A DNA stretch of 64,000 nt from Ophioderma brevispina (Eukaryota > Echinodermata > Ophiuroidea > Amphilepidida > Ophiodermatidae), in the NCBI GenBank assembly GCA_023653785.1, contig JAMKCH010051647.1, forward strand, positions 62,001 to 126,000. The letters run 5' to 3'. Each line of letters begins with the position of its first letter. The first letter of the stretch is position 1. The notes under the pieces were generated by a model that saw only the letters and a list, made by a program, of their open reading frames with translations, made no database searches and was not told the origin of the DNA. Position numbers and translations under genes: made by a program. This document shows, in pieces, positions 55,201 through 64,000 of the stretch.

Positions 55201-58200
55201 GCAGGGGGAAGGTTGCCCCCCTGACGACTTTGGCCGGGAAAAAATGTGCAAAAATCATGCTAAATCAGCCGTTTTTAAGCCCTCTGAACAGGAAAAATTG
55301 GCCTTTTGACCCTCTGAGAAGGAAAATTTCCCAAGACTTGGAAATTTGCCCCCTCAGAGCGGGCAGGCCCGACACGCCACTGCGCACAAATGAGATTCCC
55401 TCATCCAGGAAATCGTCTCTGGACATGGATTCAGCCTACTGGCACAACATATCAGCTGGACCACCTCTTGATAAACAGCGAATGGGTTAACTCTGCGCGT
55501 AATTGCCGTGCATAAAACTCTGTGGAAATAGACTCTGACCATAGTATTGTCCGCATTATGTTGGCCATCAGTTCGAGACCTAGCAAAGGAAATTCTTGCA
55601 GAAGACCACAGTTCAACTGGAAAAAGCTACATGATCCAGTTATAAGAGATAAGTTCCAACTTGAGCTTTCCAACCGTTTTGAAGCCCTTCAGAATGACGA
55701 CATCTCATCTATTTCAGAACGTTGCAACACTTTTGAAAATGTTGTGAAGGAAGTGGTTGAAAATGTGATAGGCAGATGCAGATCACATGGGATGTCAGGT
55801 TGGGTATCAGAGGAAACTCTGAAGTTGAAAGAAGAAAGAGATGTGACCAAAAAGAGAGATTCTCTACATCAAAATCCCAACAGTCTAAAAAGAAATGGAA
55901 GAAGCTTAACTCCTTGCTCAACGAATCATACAAAAGGGACGAGATTGCAGTTCTTGACAAACGGATACATCAAAATCCCAACAGTCTAAAAAGAAATGGA
56001 AGAAGCTTAACTCCTTGCTCAACGAATCATACAAAAGGGACGAGATTGCAGTTCTTGACAAACGGATAGTTAAACTTAAGTTAGCTGATGAGCTGGGAGA
56101 CTACACCACCACATGGAAAATTATCAATGAACTCTCGGGTAAAGTTAGGAGACAAGGCATCAAAAAAAAAAAAAAAAAAAAAAAAACTCTGTGGAAATAG
56201 ACTCTGACCATAGTATTGTCCGCATTATGTTGGCCATCAGTTCGAGACCTAGCAAAGGAAATTCTTGCAGAAGACCACAGTTCAACTGGAAAAAGCTACA
56301 TGATCCAGTTATAAGAGATAAGTTCCAACTTGAGCTTTCCAACCGTTTTGAAGCCCTTCAGAATGACGACATCTCATCTATTTCAGAACATTGCAACACT
56401 TTTGAAAATGTTGTGAAGGAAGTGGTTGAAAATGTGATAGGCAGATGCAGATCACATGGGATGTCAGGTTGGGTATCAGAGGAAACTCTGAAGTTGAAAG
56501 AAGAAAGAGATGTGACCAAAAAGAGAGATTCTCTACATCAAAATCCCAACAGTCTAAAAAGAAATGGAAGAAGCTTAACTCCTTGCTCAACGAATCATAC
56601 AAAAGGGACGAGATTGCAGTTCTTGACAAACGGATACATCAAAATCCCAACAGTCTAAAAAGAAATGGAAGAAGCTTAACTCCTTGCTCAACGAATCATA
56701 CAAAAGGGACGAGATTGCAGTTCTTGACAAACGGATAGTTAAACTTAAGTTAGCTGATGAGCTGGGAGACTACACCACCACATGGAAAATTATCAATGAA
56801 CTCTCGGGTAAAGTTAGGAGACAAGGCATCAAAAAAAAAAAAAAAAAAAAAAAAACTCTGTGGAAATAGACTCTGACCATAGTATTGTCCGCATTATGTT
56901 GGCCATCAGTTCGAGACCTAGCAAAGGAAATTCTTGCAGAAGACCACAGTTCAACTGGAAAAAGCTACATGATCCAGTTATAAGAGATAAGTTCCAACTT
57001 GAGCTTTCCAACCGTTTTGAAGCCCTTCAGAATGACGACATCTCATCTATTTCAGAACATTGCAACACTTTTGAAAATGTTGTGAAGGAAGTGGTTGAAA
57101 ATGTGATAGGCAGATGCAGATCACATGGGATGTCAGGTTGGGTATCAGAGGAAACTCTGAAGTTGAAAGAAGAAAGAGATGTGACCAAAAAGAGAGATTC
57201 TCTACATCAAAATCCCAACAGTCTAAAAAGAAATGGAAGAAGCTTAACTCCTTGCTCAACGAATCATACAAAAGGGACGAGATTGCAGTTCTTGACAAAC
57301 GGATAGTTAAACTTAAGTTAGCTGATGAGCTGGGAGACTACACCACCACATGGAAAATTATCAATGAACTCTCGGGTAAAGTTAGGAGACAAGGCATCAA
57401 AGTCAAGAAGAGAGATGCCACAGTCCCTAGCAGTGATGCAGAATATCTGGGTGAATGGAGAGAATATTTCAGCTCTCTGTTAAATAATCATAGCAACCCA
57501 CCAACTGAACTGCCACCATCTATTATGGAGGACCTGCACATTCTCGCTGATCCACCTTCACGAGAGGAGACAGCAGACCCTATCAGAGCAATGAAAATAA
57601 ATAAGGCAGCAGGTCTTGATTGTGCAATAATTGCTGAGGCACTGCAGGCAGGAAGAGAAGATGATAGACGTTATCCACAAGTTTTACATTGAGGTATATA
57701 AAACATCATCACATTTTGCTGATGACATTGCCCTTCTACATCTACCCCTCATGGGCCTAACTCAGTTGAGCGGGACAGTTTCAGCAGCAAAAGACACTAG
57801 TCTCATAATCTAAGACAATACATGACACTAAATTGTGATCCTCATCCTACACTCCAAGTCTACGACAGTCAAATCAATCATGTGACCGATTTCAGATATC
57901 TTGCGTCTATGCATGGTTACATCTATTTCAAGTGATCTAAAAAGGCGCAAAGCACTGGCTTGGATGACTTTCTGGAAGTTGGAGCAATTATGGAGAAACT
58001 TATCTATACCTATAACCCCCAAAGTGAGGCTGTTCAACACAACATGTTTCACAGTTCTCCTATATGGATGTTAGTCCTGGGTCATCACAATAGATATGGA
58101 ACAATTAAATGCATTCGCCACTTCTTGCTACCGCATAATTCTGAGCATTAAACGAACTGACCACGTACCCAATGTCACCATTTACACCATGACCAGCTGA

Positions 58201-59704
58201 AAGCCTCTTTTTTGTGTATGTAAGAACTCGACAGCTTAAGTTCCTTGGGCATATTCTCCGCGTGCCAGATGACGAACCAGCTGAACTCTACGCTCTTCAT
58301 ATGGTAAAAAGAGACCAGGTCGGCAATATACGCCATTTCTATCATATGTGCGTCCATCTGTTTGGGGATAGTCAAAATATGCTGCAACAAGACCAAGTTA
58401 CAACCTTGGCCCAGGAACCGCAGCCCAGAAGCTTGTAGTCGCCTGCTCTGCAGGCGAAAGATGATGATGACAATGTATGATATAGCCCTAGAGGCGGCTT
58501 CGAATTTGGCTGGAGGTTGTAGCTTTTTATAGATCCTTTTCTGGATTGAAGTACAAAAACCATTACCGTTTTGTTTACTTTATTTTGATTATTTTTATTA
58601 TTATTTGCTTTTACTTTATTTTATTTGGCTAAATGTTGTTTTCTTTCTTTGTTGTTGTTGTTGTGCTTATATTTGTAAATTATTGTTTTAGCAGTACAAG
58701 AAATAGCCAGTACAAAAGATTATCTTAGCGTTTGTAAAACAATGTTTTGTGTAGCGCATCATAGACAGAAATCGTTGGATGCGGCCTGTAAACATATAAT
58801 TCTTTCACAACATATCATATCTTGCCATAACTGCCAGTAATAAATTCTACCCTTACCGATAACCGGTGGGTCACCAGAACTCGGAGGCATGTGGGATGCG
58901 ATGATCTGCTGAAAAACCACGAGGGCAAGCAAGTTAGTTATCGACAACGTCAACTTCTCTCCACATTCCGGTGGTAGATAGAAGACGAGGAGAGACAGAA
59001 GTGATAAGAAAAGACAAGGCAACACCATGTAGTATATGTAGAACTCAGCATGACGTTTGAAGACTATCCGGTATTGGAGCTGTGGATATGGATCTGGACA
59101 ACAGAGGTATTTATAGACTACGCGCTTCGAACGGACAGCAACCATGTCCCAGACTCCGTTTGCAAGGTACCTGAAAAATGGCAATCATAAAATCAATTTA
59201 AAATCGAATTTTATATAACTGCTACAGGCTGTCCCCCAAAAAAGTTGTTCCCCACTAGTAGACGAAATAAACGATTTTTGACTGCAAAACTGAAAACAAA
59301 GTGCTGACAAATCAAAACGCAAACATTTCTTCAGGCTTCTAGAGAATATGTATATGTATAGATGGTATGGCAATGGATATCTAATTGTACTAGCTACATG
59401 AAAAACGTACATAATTAAAAATAACCATAGCATATAGTGATAGTATAACTAGGAAGAACAAAGATCGTACCTATCAGTTGTAGCATCAAGAGATATTTCT
59501 GGATGAAGGTCGACGTCCTTGCCCGTGTAAGCCCAAGAAAGAAAAGAAATATCAGATCGCATACTTGAGCATCAAAAGGAAACCACTTGACACGCAATCT
59601 ACAGACGGACGAATAGGTAGCAGGAGTAAACCATACCACTTTCCCATCTGATTGAATTATAGCCAAGGTATCCACTTTGTACCGATCGAAATTCAAGTCA
59701 GAGC
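51714..59704 (-). CDS. Nicotinic acetylcholine receptor subunit, alpha-type, 3' part (5' exons missing)
   Basis: Minus-strand exons 59704-59471, 59170-58857 and 52236-51714, with GT..AG introns and matching phases (AG|G = R; G|GT = G). It encodes part of a pentameric ligand-gated cation channel in the cell membrane. Visible features: the Cys-loop CRLRVKWFPFDAQVC with exactly 13 residues between Cys; the vicinal Cys pair in YLCCPDPYP that marks alpha-type subunits; TM1 after FKRHAEFYIYYMVLPC; TM2 beginning CGEKLTLSIT, with the Glu-Lys typical of cation channels; TM3 (GTYFLCMIVMVCVSVIATGL); a short cytoplasmic loop; and TM4 (RVLMSIFSIFTLVCTLYICI). Two frame breaks (near 59533-59549 and in T7 at 51895-51901) fall in simple tracts. 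The N-terminal ligand-binding exons were not found up to 64000. TM2 (NLLALVVFQQIIASHMPPSS) is diverged from vertebrate types. Confidence 0.88.
52601..53104. mobile_element. TTAA-flanked MITE with CACTGGCACATTT termini
   Basis: TTAA (52601-52604) then AGCGGCACTGGCACATTTTC; the right end is AAATGTGCCAGTGTCTCT then TTAA (53101-53104). About 500 bp, non-coding, in the large intron of the receptor gene. Confidence 0.85.
53512..53594. repeat. Strong hairpin (arms ~38 bp, 5-bp loop)
   Basis: CTGACCCTTGGTGTTGGATG then ACGGAACTACCTCCCGAGA pairs with TCGAGGGAGGTAACCCCATC then ATCCAAAACCTCGGGACAG. Intronic; probably a remnant of a foldback element. Confidence 0.75.
53820..54330 (-). pseudogene. LINE fragment: reverse-transcriptase C-terminal tail plus 3' end
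   Basis: On the minus strand about 90 codons are open from 54330: GSFEPNIPKVHDLKQSKYAG, LLSDRNKRG, VCFEVGSRGLVTKENLVRIR and SFKKQVIRDISKLALLG before a stop. This resembles the C-terminal segment of some LINE polyproteins: 'K..KY..L......G....FEVG.RG......', then a helix with 'K..S..AL..S..IW..R'. A TAATAATAATA-type tail follows (plus-strand TTATTATTATTAC, 53830). No AUG-initiated ORF. The fragment is 5'-truncated and in the same orientation as the host gene. Confidence 0.65.
55174..55382. mobile_element. hAT-type MITE with perfect 8-bp target duplication, inside the LINE endonuclease
   Basis: CAGTGGCATAACAGGCGGGG at the left end and GGCCCGACACGCCACTG at the right end form TIRs. CGCACAAA occurs at 55166-55173 and again at 55383-55390. 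An 8-bp duplication and CAGTGGC..GCCACTG ends fit the hAT superfamily. Removing it rejoins the LINE endonuclease frame across the site. 209 bp, non-coding. Confidence 0.92.
55517..57392 (+). repeat. 669-bp tandem triplication inside the LINE, copies separated by ~25-A tracts
   Basis: ACTCTGTGGAAATAGACTCT begins at 55517, 56186 and 56855, exactly 669 bp apart. Copies 1 and 2 end in GGCATCAAA plus a pure A tract (56162-56186, 56831-56855). Copy 3 instead continues into the native LINE sequence (GGCATCAAAGTCAAGAAGAG). Copies 1 and 2 also contain a 101-bp internal duplication (CATCAAAATCCCAACAGTCT at 55867 and 55968; 56536 and 56637) that copy 3 lacks. Only isolated base differences were seen otherwise. 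Confidence 0.92.
58857..59170 (-). CDS. nAChR-like gene: exon with loop C, TM1 and TM2
   Basis: Acceptor ATTTTTCAG precedes 59170; donor GTAAGG follows 58857. It is open throughout: YLANGVWDMVAV, then YKYLCCPDPYPQLQYRIVFK, TM1, the VFYLPPECGEK linker, TM2 and ASHMPPSSGDPPVIG. It joins the TM3 exon in phase 1 (VIG|TYFL). Confidence 0.9.
59471..59704 (-). CDS. nAChR-like gene: exon with Cys-loop
   Basis: Acceptor TTTACATTAG precedes 59704; a GTACGA donor follows 59471. It encodes SDLNFDRYKVDTLAIIQSDG, KVVWFTPATYSSV, CRLRVKWFPFDAQVC and, after a frame change in the pyrimidine tract around 59533-59549, SWAYTGKDVDLHPEISLDAT TD(R). The expected family text C.L.F.SW.Y appears only if that tract is about 5 nt shorter, so an indel lies there. 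Confidence 0.85.
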
Positions 59705-59759
59705 TAATGTAAACAAATAAAGAAAACAAAATATACACCCATTCAAAAGCGGACTGCAC

Positions 59760-60555
59760 TGGGAGTTACTCATGCCTTTGACGGTCAATATCCAAGTAAG
59801 TGGTGTATATACATACTGTTATGGCGCTATTTTATTCTGAGTGAGTTGGTTAATTTAATTATATCATTGCGTAGAGACATTATGACGTCATTATGACATA
59901 ATAATTGAGTGTAGTTGCGTACTCATTTTGGTATCAAAGGAAAGAGGAGGACTATCCTGTTGCAAAACTAAAACAAAGTCTGAGATTCCTGTGTCGTATA
60001 GGCAGTAACTTGCGGAATCACCTTTACCTGTCCTATACCCCGTAGGTTTTTTTTTTGGTGGAGGGGCATGAAACGGAGCATTAAAATGTCAATTGGAAAT
60101 TACTAACTCAGTGACACTGGAAAATGGGGTTTGTAGGGCGAAGGAATAGAAGAGAGCGGTAACAACCCCCCCCCCTTCGGAAGACGAGGGTTAATTAATT
60201 TATAATTATAAATTTAATTAGGTAAAGTATGACTTATCACACTTATATATTGCAAGATGAACTTGACATTGGAATCAGTTCGATGGTGTCGGCTATCAAA
60301 CAGTCACAACGGTAAACAAATTCAAAATAACCGGAAGTTAAAAATTATACATTTTGGTGGGTTTTCGAGTTAGAATTACACGTATGGGCACGCTTGGGCA
60401 CCAGTTCGGAAGTTATGCATTGTTACAAGCATTCGGCGTCGGAGCCTTTTTAACTTTGGGGAGCTAACGCTGTGGTGGGCGCCTACCTATTTCCCTTCTG
60501 GGGGCGAACTTCCATTTGTCTAGGAAAAAGAAGTAGGCCTACACCAGAAGATTTT
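59760..60555. other. Upstream intron/flank of the receptor gene; no exon recognised
   Basis: No N-terminal ligand-binding-domain exon of the receptor was recognised on the minus strand. Poly-T and poly-C tracts occur at 60048-60057 and 60167-60175. Confidence 0.4.
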
Positions 60556-60559
60556 AAAA

Positions 60560-61430
60560 AATTAAGTTTTAATGTAAGGTGGGGTGGGGGTGGTGGGGGG
60601 TGCCAATACAATGTTATATTCCAAAGCACGTTTTTTCGTGATAAATTGTGGGAACAATTTTGAAATTAGCAAAAGGATCCCTTTATAATGATATAGTTAT
60701 ATAAGAATCAACGGTCTTAACGGTAAAATTGAGTTTATGGGTAGGTTTATTGAAGAACCATAAGTCAAGACCTGTAGAGTTCATATATGAAGTGGCAGGG
60801 GTGGATTAGTAGAAGATGACTCCTTTGCGCGAAGACGCGGAACCCCCCTTGCAATGTTCATTTCAAAGTACGTGTCTCGTGAAAAAATTTGATGGAGACA
60901 ATTTGGAAATTAGCAAAGTTCACTTATCTGAATATAGTCATTTAAAAGATAACGGTCCTAAAAAAGTATAATTGAGTGATGGGTAAGATTTTATTTGAAC
61001 AAATCATAAGTCAATTGATCGTGGAGAGTTTATGAAGCGACCAGGGGGGATGTGGGAGGGGTGTTGCCCCATTTCAGCGCAAAGCGCGGAATCCTTGAAA
61101 TGTTCATTTCCAATTCACATTTTTCTCGTGGATATTTGATTTGGTGGATGGAACAAATCTGAAATGAGCAAAAGTTACATTATAGTTATATATGATCAAA
61201 GGCCTTAAAAAGTAAACAAAATAGTTGTAATGGTTAAGGTTGATTTAACAAACCATTTAAGTCAATCGAGATGGAGAGTTCAATATAATTAGCGGCACGG
61301 GGTAGGTCGGGGGGTCCCCTCCCGCGCTAAGCGCGGAACCTTATGCAATGTTTTGCTTTCCAAAGACAGTTCTCATACCAAAATTGATAAAAACGTTGTG
61401 AAATTTGTAAGGGTTCACTTTACCAATGAT
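60560..61430. repeat. ~245-bp satellite-like tandem array, 3-4 diverged units
   Basis: GTCAA(G/T)(A/C)... TGGAGAGTT-type landmarks recur at about 60769, 61010 and 61261. Each unit also has AATGTT(C/T)ATTTC.AA, AAATTAGCAAA, TTATTGAA.AA(A/C)CATAAGTCAA and a GCGC(G)AAG.CGCGGAA(C/T)CC word. Units differ by many indels. Confidence 0.7.
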
Positions 61431-62500
61431 TAGGCCCCCCAAAAATTGTTTGTTTGTCCTCGTCCGAACGACCGTGTACCTTGGTCCCGACCATATTTTT
61501 TTATTTCATTAGTAAAAAAAATATTTTAACCCAAAAACTAAGTTTTGGAATAAAAATTAATTTACCAAAATAAAATCACAAATATAGGAAATATTACTTG
61601 TACTCATGTGTATTTTGGTGTTTCAGAAGTTCTGGAAAACTTCATTCCACATTAACTGTTTTGTTGTTGATCGTTGTGTATTGTTTCCATGACTTACAAT
61701 AACATGAATCTATGAGAGTATACCGTATAATTGATGGTTTGAGATTTAGTGTATTGCCGAGTTAGAAATGGTTCAATATTACAAAATTAAATATAAAAAC
61801 ATTTATTTATTCATGCTCCCCTTCAAAAACAGTGATAAGGTGATGATGAATATCTGATAGGAAAATCATATCATTTTTATTTTATTTCAAGCTGAAAGAC
61901 GTCTGTATTTAGTCGGCTTTGAACGTATAAACCGAACGTTATAAATCAAAATGGCGGCTCGTATCGACGGTCGGTTGCATACATGTTGCATACATGCATG
62001 AACATGTGAAGTGGCAAGGCTAAAACATGGAGGCCCAAAATGCAGTTAAACAATATAGGGTATCCTAATAACTACCGGTACCATTCCAGTCCCTGCTTTC
62101 ACTTAGGTAAAAATATGACCGCGCATTTTTGTGCCAGTTTACATGCGGATTGGCGGCACGGCCTATGGGAATCAGCACCTCAAAATCGGCATGTACAATG
62201 TTTGGCCTGGACTAGTCTTTAGAGCTGAGAGTGGGGTTAGTTGTTGATTGCTGGCTATTGAATAAAGAGTTCCAAAACAGTAAAATTGTTGTGTTTGAGT
62301 TATTACCATGCTTTAAATTGAGTTTCACGTTCATATTAAAAAAAAAAAAAACAAATCCCCTACTACCGACCCTACTGTTTTGTGAGCCTCTATGGACAAA
62401 CAAACACTATTTTTTGGCCTATAGTAAAATAAGATCATGGGCTTACAAAGAGTAAGGCATAGTTAATGGTTACGTTGTTTGACTCCAATTATGTAAAGTG
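61431..62500. other. No gene recognised; interrupts the satellite
   Basis: Non-coding, with an A12-13 run near 62338. Confidence 0.45.
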
Positions 62501-62935
62501 TCCATTGCGAATGCATATATCAAGTGGCGCGGGGGTAGGCGAGGGAATAGGTGTCCCGCTCCCCCGCGAAACACTGGTGTGGCATGAGATATAGTCCTCC
62601 GGGCTCACATTCCGGGATTAATGGTGAACATAGGGCAATCGATTCCGTTGACTCTTCACGCAACATTAGATTTACGCTTTATTTCCGTTGTCGTCCATGG
62701 ATCCCGGACTATGATACCGCCGGACTATGATTACTTCACACGGAATCCTTTTGCATTTTCATTTTCCAAAACAACACATTTTCACAATGTTTTATTGAAC
62801 AAACCATAAGTCAAATGATTATAGGAGTTGCTATCTAGGCCTGTGAACGAACATGGGTGCGAGGTGAACCCCTAGAAATGTTTGTTTTCTAAAACAATTA
62901 ATTAGCAAATGGTACTTCTTCATTGGACGACCGGT
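62501..62935. repeat. Further degenerate units of the ~245-bp satellite
   Basis: GCGGGGGTAGGCGAGGG, CACGGAATCC.TTTTGCATTT and TTTTATTGAACAAACCATAA then GTCAAATGATT recall the 60560-61430 units. The unit is split by the element at 62586-62737. Confidence 0.55.
62586..62737. mobile_element. Short dispersed element with CCGGACTATGAT end (copy 2)
   Basis: GAGATATAGTCCTCCGGG at the left, CTCTTCACGCAACATTAGAT in the middle and CGCCGGACTATGATTACTTC at the right. Inserted in a satellite unit. Confidence 0.8.
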
Positions 62936-62944
62936 GTTGAAGCA

Positions 62945-63099
62945 GATATAGACCTGGCGGGAGCCGCAGTCCGGGCTCATAGACGATAACGGAATAAAGC
63001 GGTGAAACTAATGTGCGTGAAGAGTCCCACTGAAACCAATGGCCCTATTGTTCACCATTGTTCCCGGACTATGAGTACGCCGGGACTATAATTACTTCT
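62945..63099. mobile_element. Short dispersed element, inverted copy (copy 3)
   Basis: AGATATAGACCTGGCGGGAG, AACTAATGTGCGTGAAGAGT and GCCGGGACTATAATTACTTC. The middle is the reverse complement of the TTCACGCAACATTAG part of copies 1 and 2. Together with copy 2 it forms a ~500-bp inverted pair. Confidence 0.75.
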
Positions 63100-63429
63100 A
63101 CAACGGTATTACGGGCATCAGCCTTTTATTCAGAGAATGATGATGCGATGGCATCGTTTCGGGGGGGGGGGCACTCCTATTTGTGGAGGTGACGCGTATG
63201 TAATGCTTTAAATATCCAATTTTCAGCATCGTTGTTCCCTGCCCATTTTTTTTTGAAAATGTCAACCACTAATCACCCAAACACCAACCCTATTGTGGGT
63301 TTTTTTTTTAAATTTTCCATCACACCCCACGACCCCTATTTTTACGAAAATATTGCTAAATTTTCACCCAAAGGACCCATTTTTTGGAAAATTTAGCAAG
63401 GATTCTGTAAATTTGTTTTACGGGAGGCA

Positions 63430-64000
63430 TTATTTTCATTACTTTGCTGGACAACCAGAACAAGGGCGCCATTGTTTATTAAATTTGCATTGTTGTGAGG
63501 CAAATCCGTTCAGTTATTTATTGGATAAAACCAGTATAAGGACGGACCCTTGCTTGTTAAACTTTTGTATTTTTTTTCAAGGTACGGCAGCAGTTTTCAC
63601 TCATGGGATGCATGATTCATGGCCCAATACTTTTAGACTTCTGCAAATTTACTTCTATGGGCAACACAAGTTCATTACTTATTGATAAACCAGATAACAT
63701 GCTAGTCAAAGGTTTGTTGGAACTTGTCTGCCGAGTGAAATTTTGTAATTATTTCTAGTGGGCGATATACGTTAATTACTTATTGGATAAACCGTTTAAG
63801 GGGCATCATGTGTTAAACGTTTGCAGTTTTGTTTCAACATGTTCAAGGGACTGGCATCAGTTTGATTCACTGGAATGACCAGTGGCTCCAATTGCTTGTT
63901 AGACTATTGTAAATTTCCTTTTAACGGCCGACATAGACCAATATTGTCATTACATTATTGCATGAGCCAGAATAGATGAGCCACCGTTTATTATTAGACT
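63430..64000. repeat. Second degenerate tandem array running off the window
   Basis: TTACTTATTGGATAAACC-type words recur at about 63440, 63518, 63676 and 63775. They are followed by TTGTTAAAC.TTTG.A.TTTT and ATGG.A....CATGGG-like words. Irregular spacing (about 80-160 bp) suggests a composite unit. An apparent 130-residue frame at 63293-63685 arises from it and shows no domain. Confidence 0.55.

Larger units (their letters stand above)
54640..58540 (+). mobile_element. Near full-length but inactive LINE (endonuclease plus RT), opposite to host gene
   Basis: Non-coding leader from about 54640. The endonuclease starts near 54957 with SAYNVRTLYQTGKIQHIN; GDFIARVGL follows near 55058. After an inserted MITE come MRFPHPGNRLWTWIQPTGTT, YQLDHLLINSEWVNSA and EIDSDHSIV (about 55392-55550). 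The linker region (FNWKKLHDPVIRDKFQLELS) is triplicated. RT pieces then include KINKAAGLD (near 57600), FADDIALL (near 57715, catalytic ADD), VTDFRYLAS and RTRQLKFLGHILRVPDDEPA (near 58225). Frame changes and lost RT core show it is dead. Domain order matches EN-RT LINEs of the RTE/'YNVRTL' type; the clade is not certain. Confidence 0.85.

Noticed and set aside
55522..57306. Three separate ~150-residue genes
   Set aside because: They are copies of one LINE linker region within a 669-bp triplication, not independent genes.
63293..63685. 130-residue plus frame near the right edge
   Set aside because: It starts in a poly-T stretch and runs through a degenerate tandem repeat. No domain seen.

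Overview
The window looks like AT-rich, gene-poor, transposon-rich metazoan DNA. Evidence for this is the split genes with GT..AG introns, the LINE and Ty3/gypsy remnants, and the dense foldback and inverted-repeat elements. A transmembrane collagen ending in a short-chain-collagen-C4-like domain, a diverged alpha-type nicotinic receptor, and frequent AGGCCTA/CTAG words suggest a marine invertebrate deuterostome, most likely an echinoderm. That is an inference: no rRNA, mitochondrial or species-diagnostic sequence is present.

Two host genes are supported, both on the minus strand. (1) 37173 down to 25092 is a four-exon gene for a type II membrane protein: cytoplasmic acidic stalk, one membrane helix, Gly-X-Y collagen repeat, C4-like globular domain. 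All its introns are phase 1. (2) 59704 down to 51714 is the 3' part of a nicotinic acetylcholine receptor subunit (Cys-loop, vicinal Cys pair, TM1 to TM4). Its 5' exons lie beyond 64000 or were not recognised. Three small frame breaks in these genes (two in the receptor, one in the collagen exon) all fall in homopolymer or low-complexity tracts, which points to assembly indel noise, although pseudogenisation cannot be excluded.

The rest is mobile DNA. 0.4-17.8 kb: a gypsy pol relic, a PBS-bearing element with two LTR-like repeats, a CR1/L2-like LINE end and several terminal-inverted-repeat (TIR) elements. 20-25 kb: a 938-bp tandem duplication and a decayed transposon-like ORF with a partial inverted copy. 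25.7-37 kb (introns of the collagen gene): a LINE split by a piggyBac-type TTAA element, further TTAA elements, and two nearly fully palindromic elements. 37.2-40.1 kb: a ~45-bp minisatellite just upstream of the collagen start codon, invaded by a TTAA element. 40-50 kb: more foldback elements, some nested. 51.7-59.7 kb: the receptor, whose large intron holds two opposed LINEs, one carrying a hAT-type MITE with a perfect 8-bp target duplication and a 669-bp internal triplication. 60.5-64 kb: satellite-like arrays.

No prokaryotic-type system, CRISPR array, rRNA or tRNA was recognised. The most distinctive signal is a family of TTAA-inserting elements whose two ends share the same outer and inner motifs but carry a variable core that differs between copies and matches within a copy.
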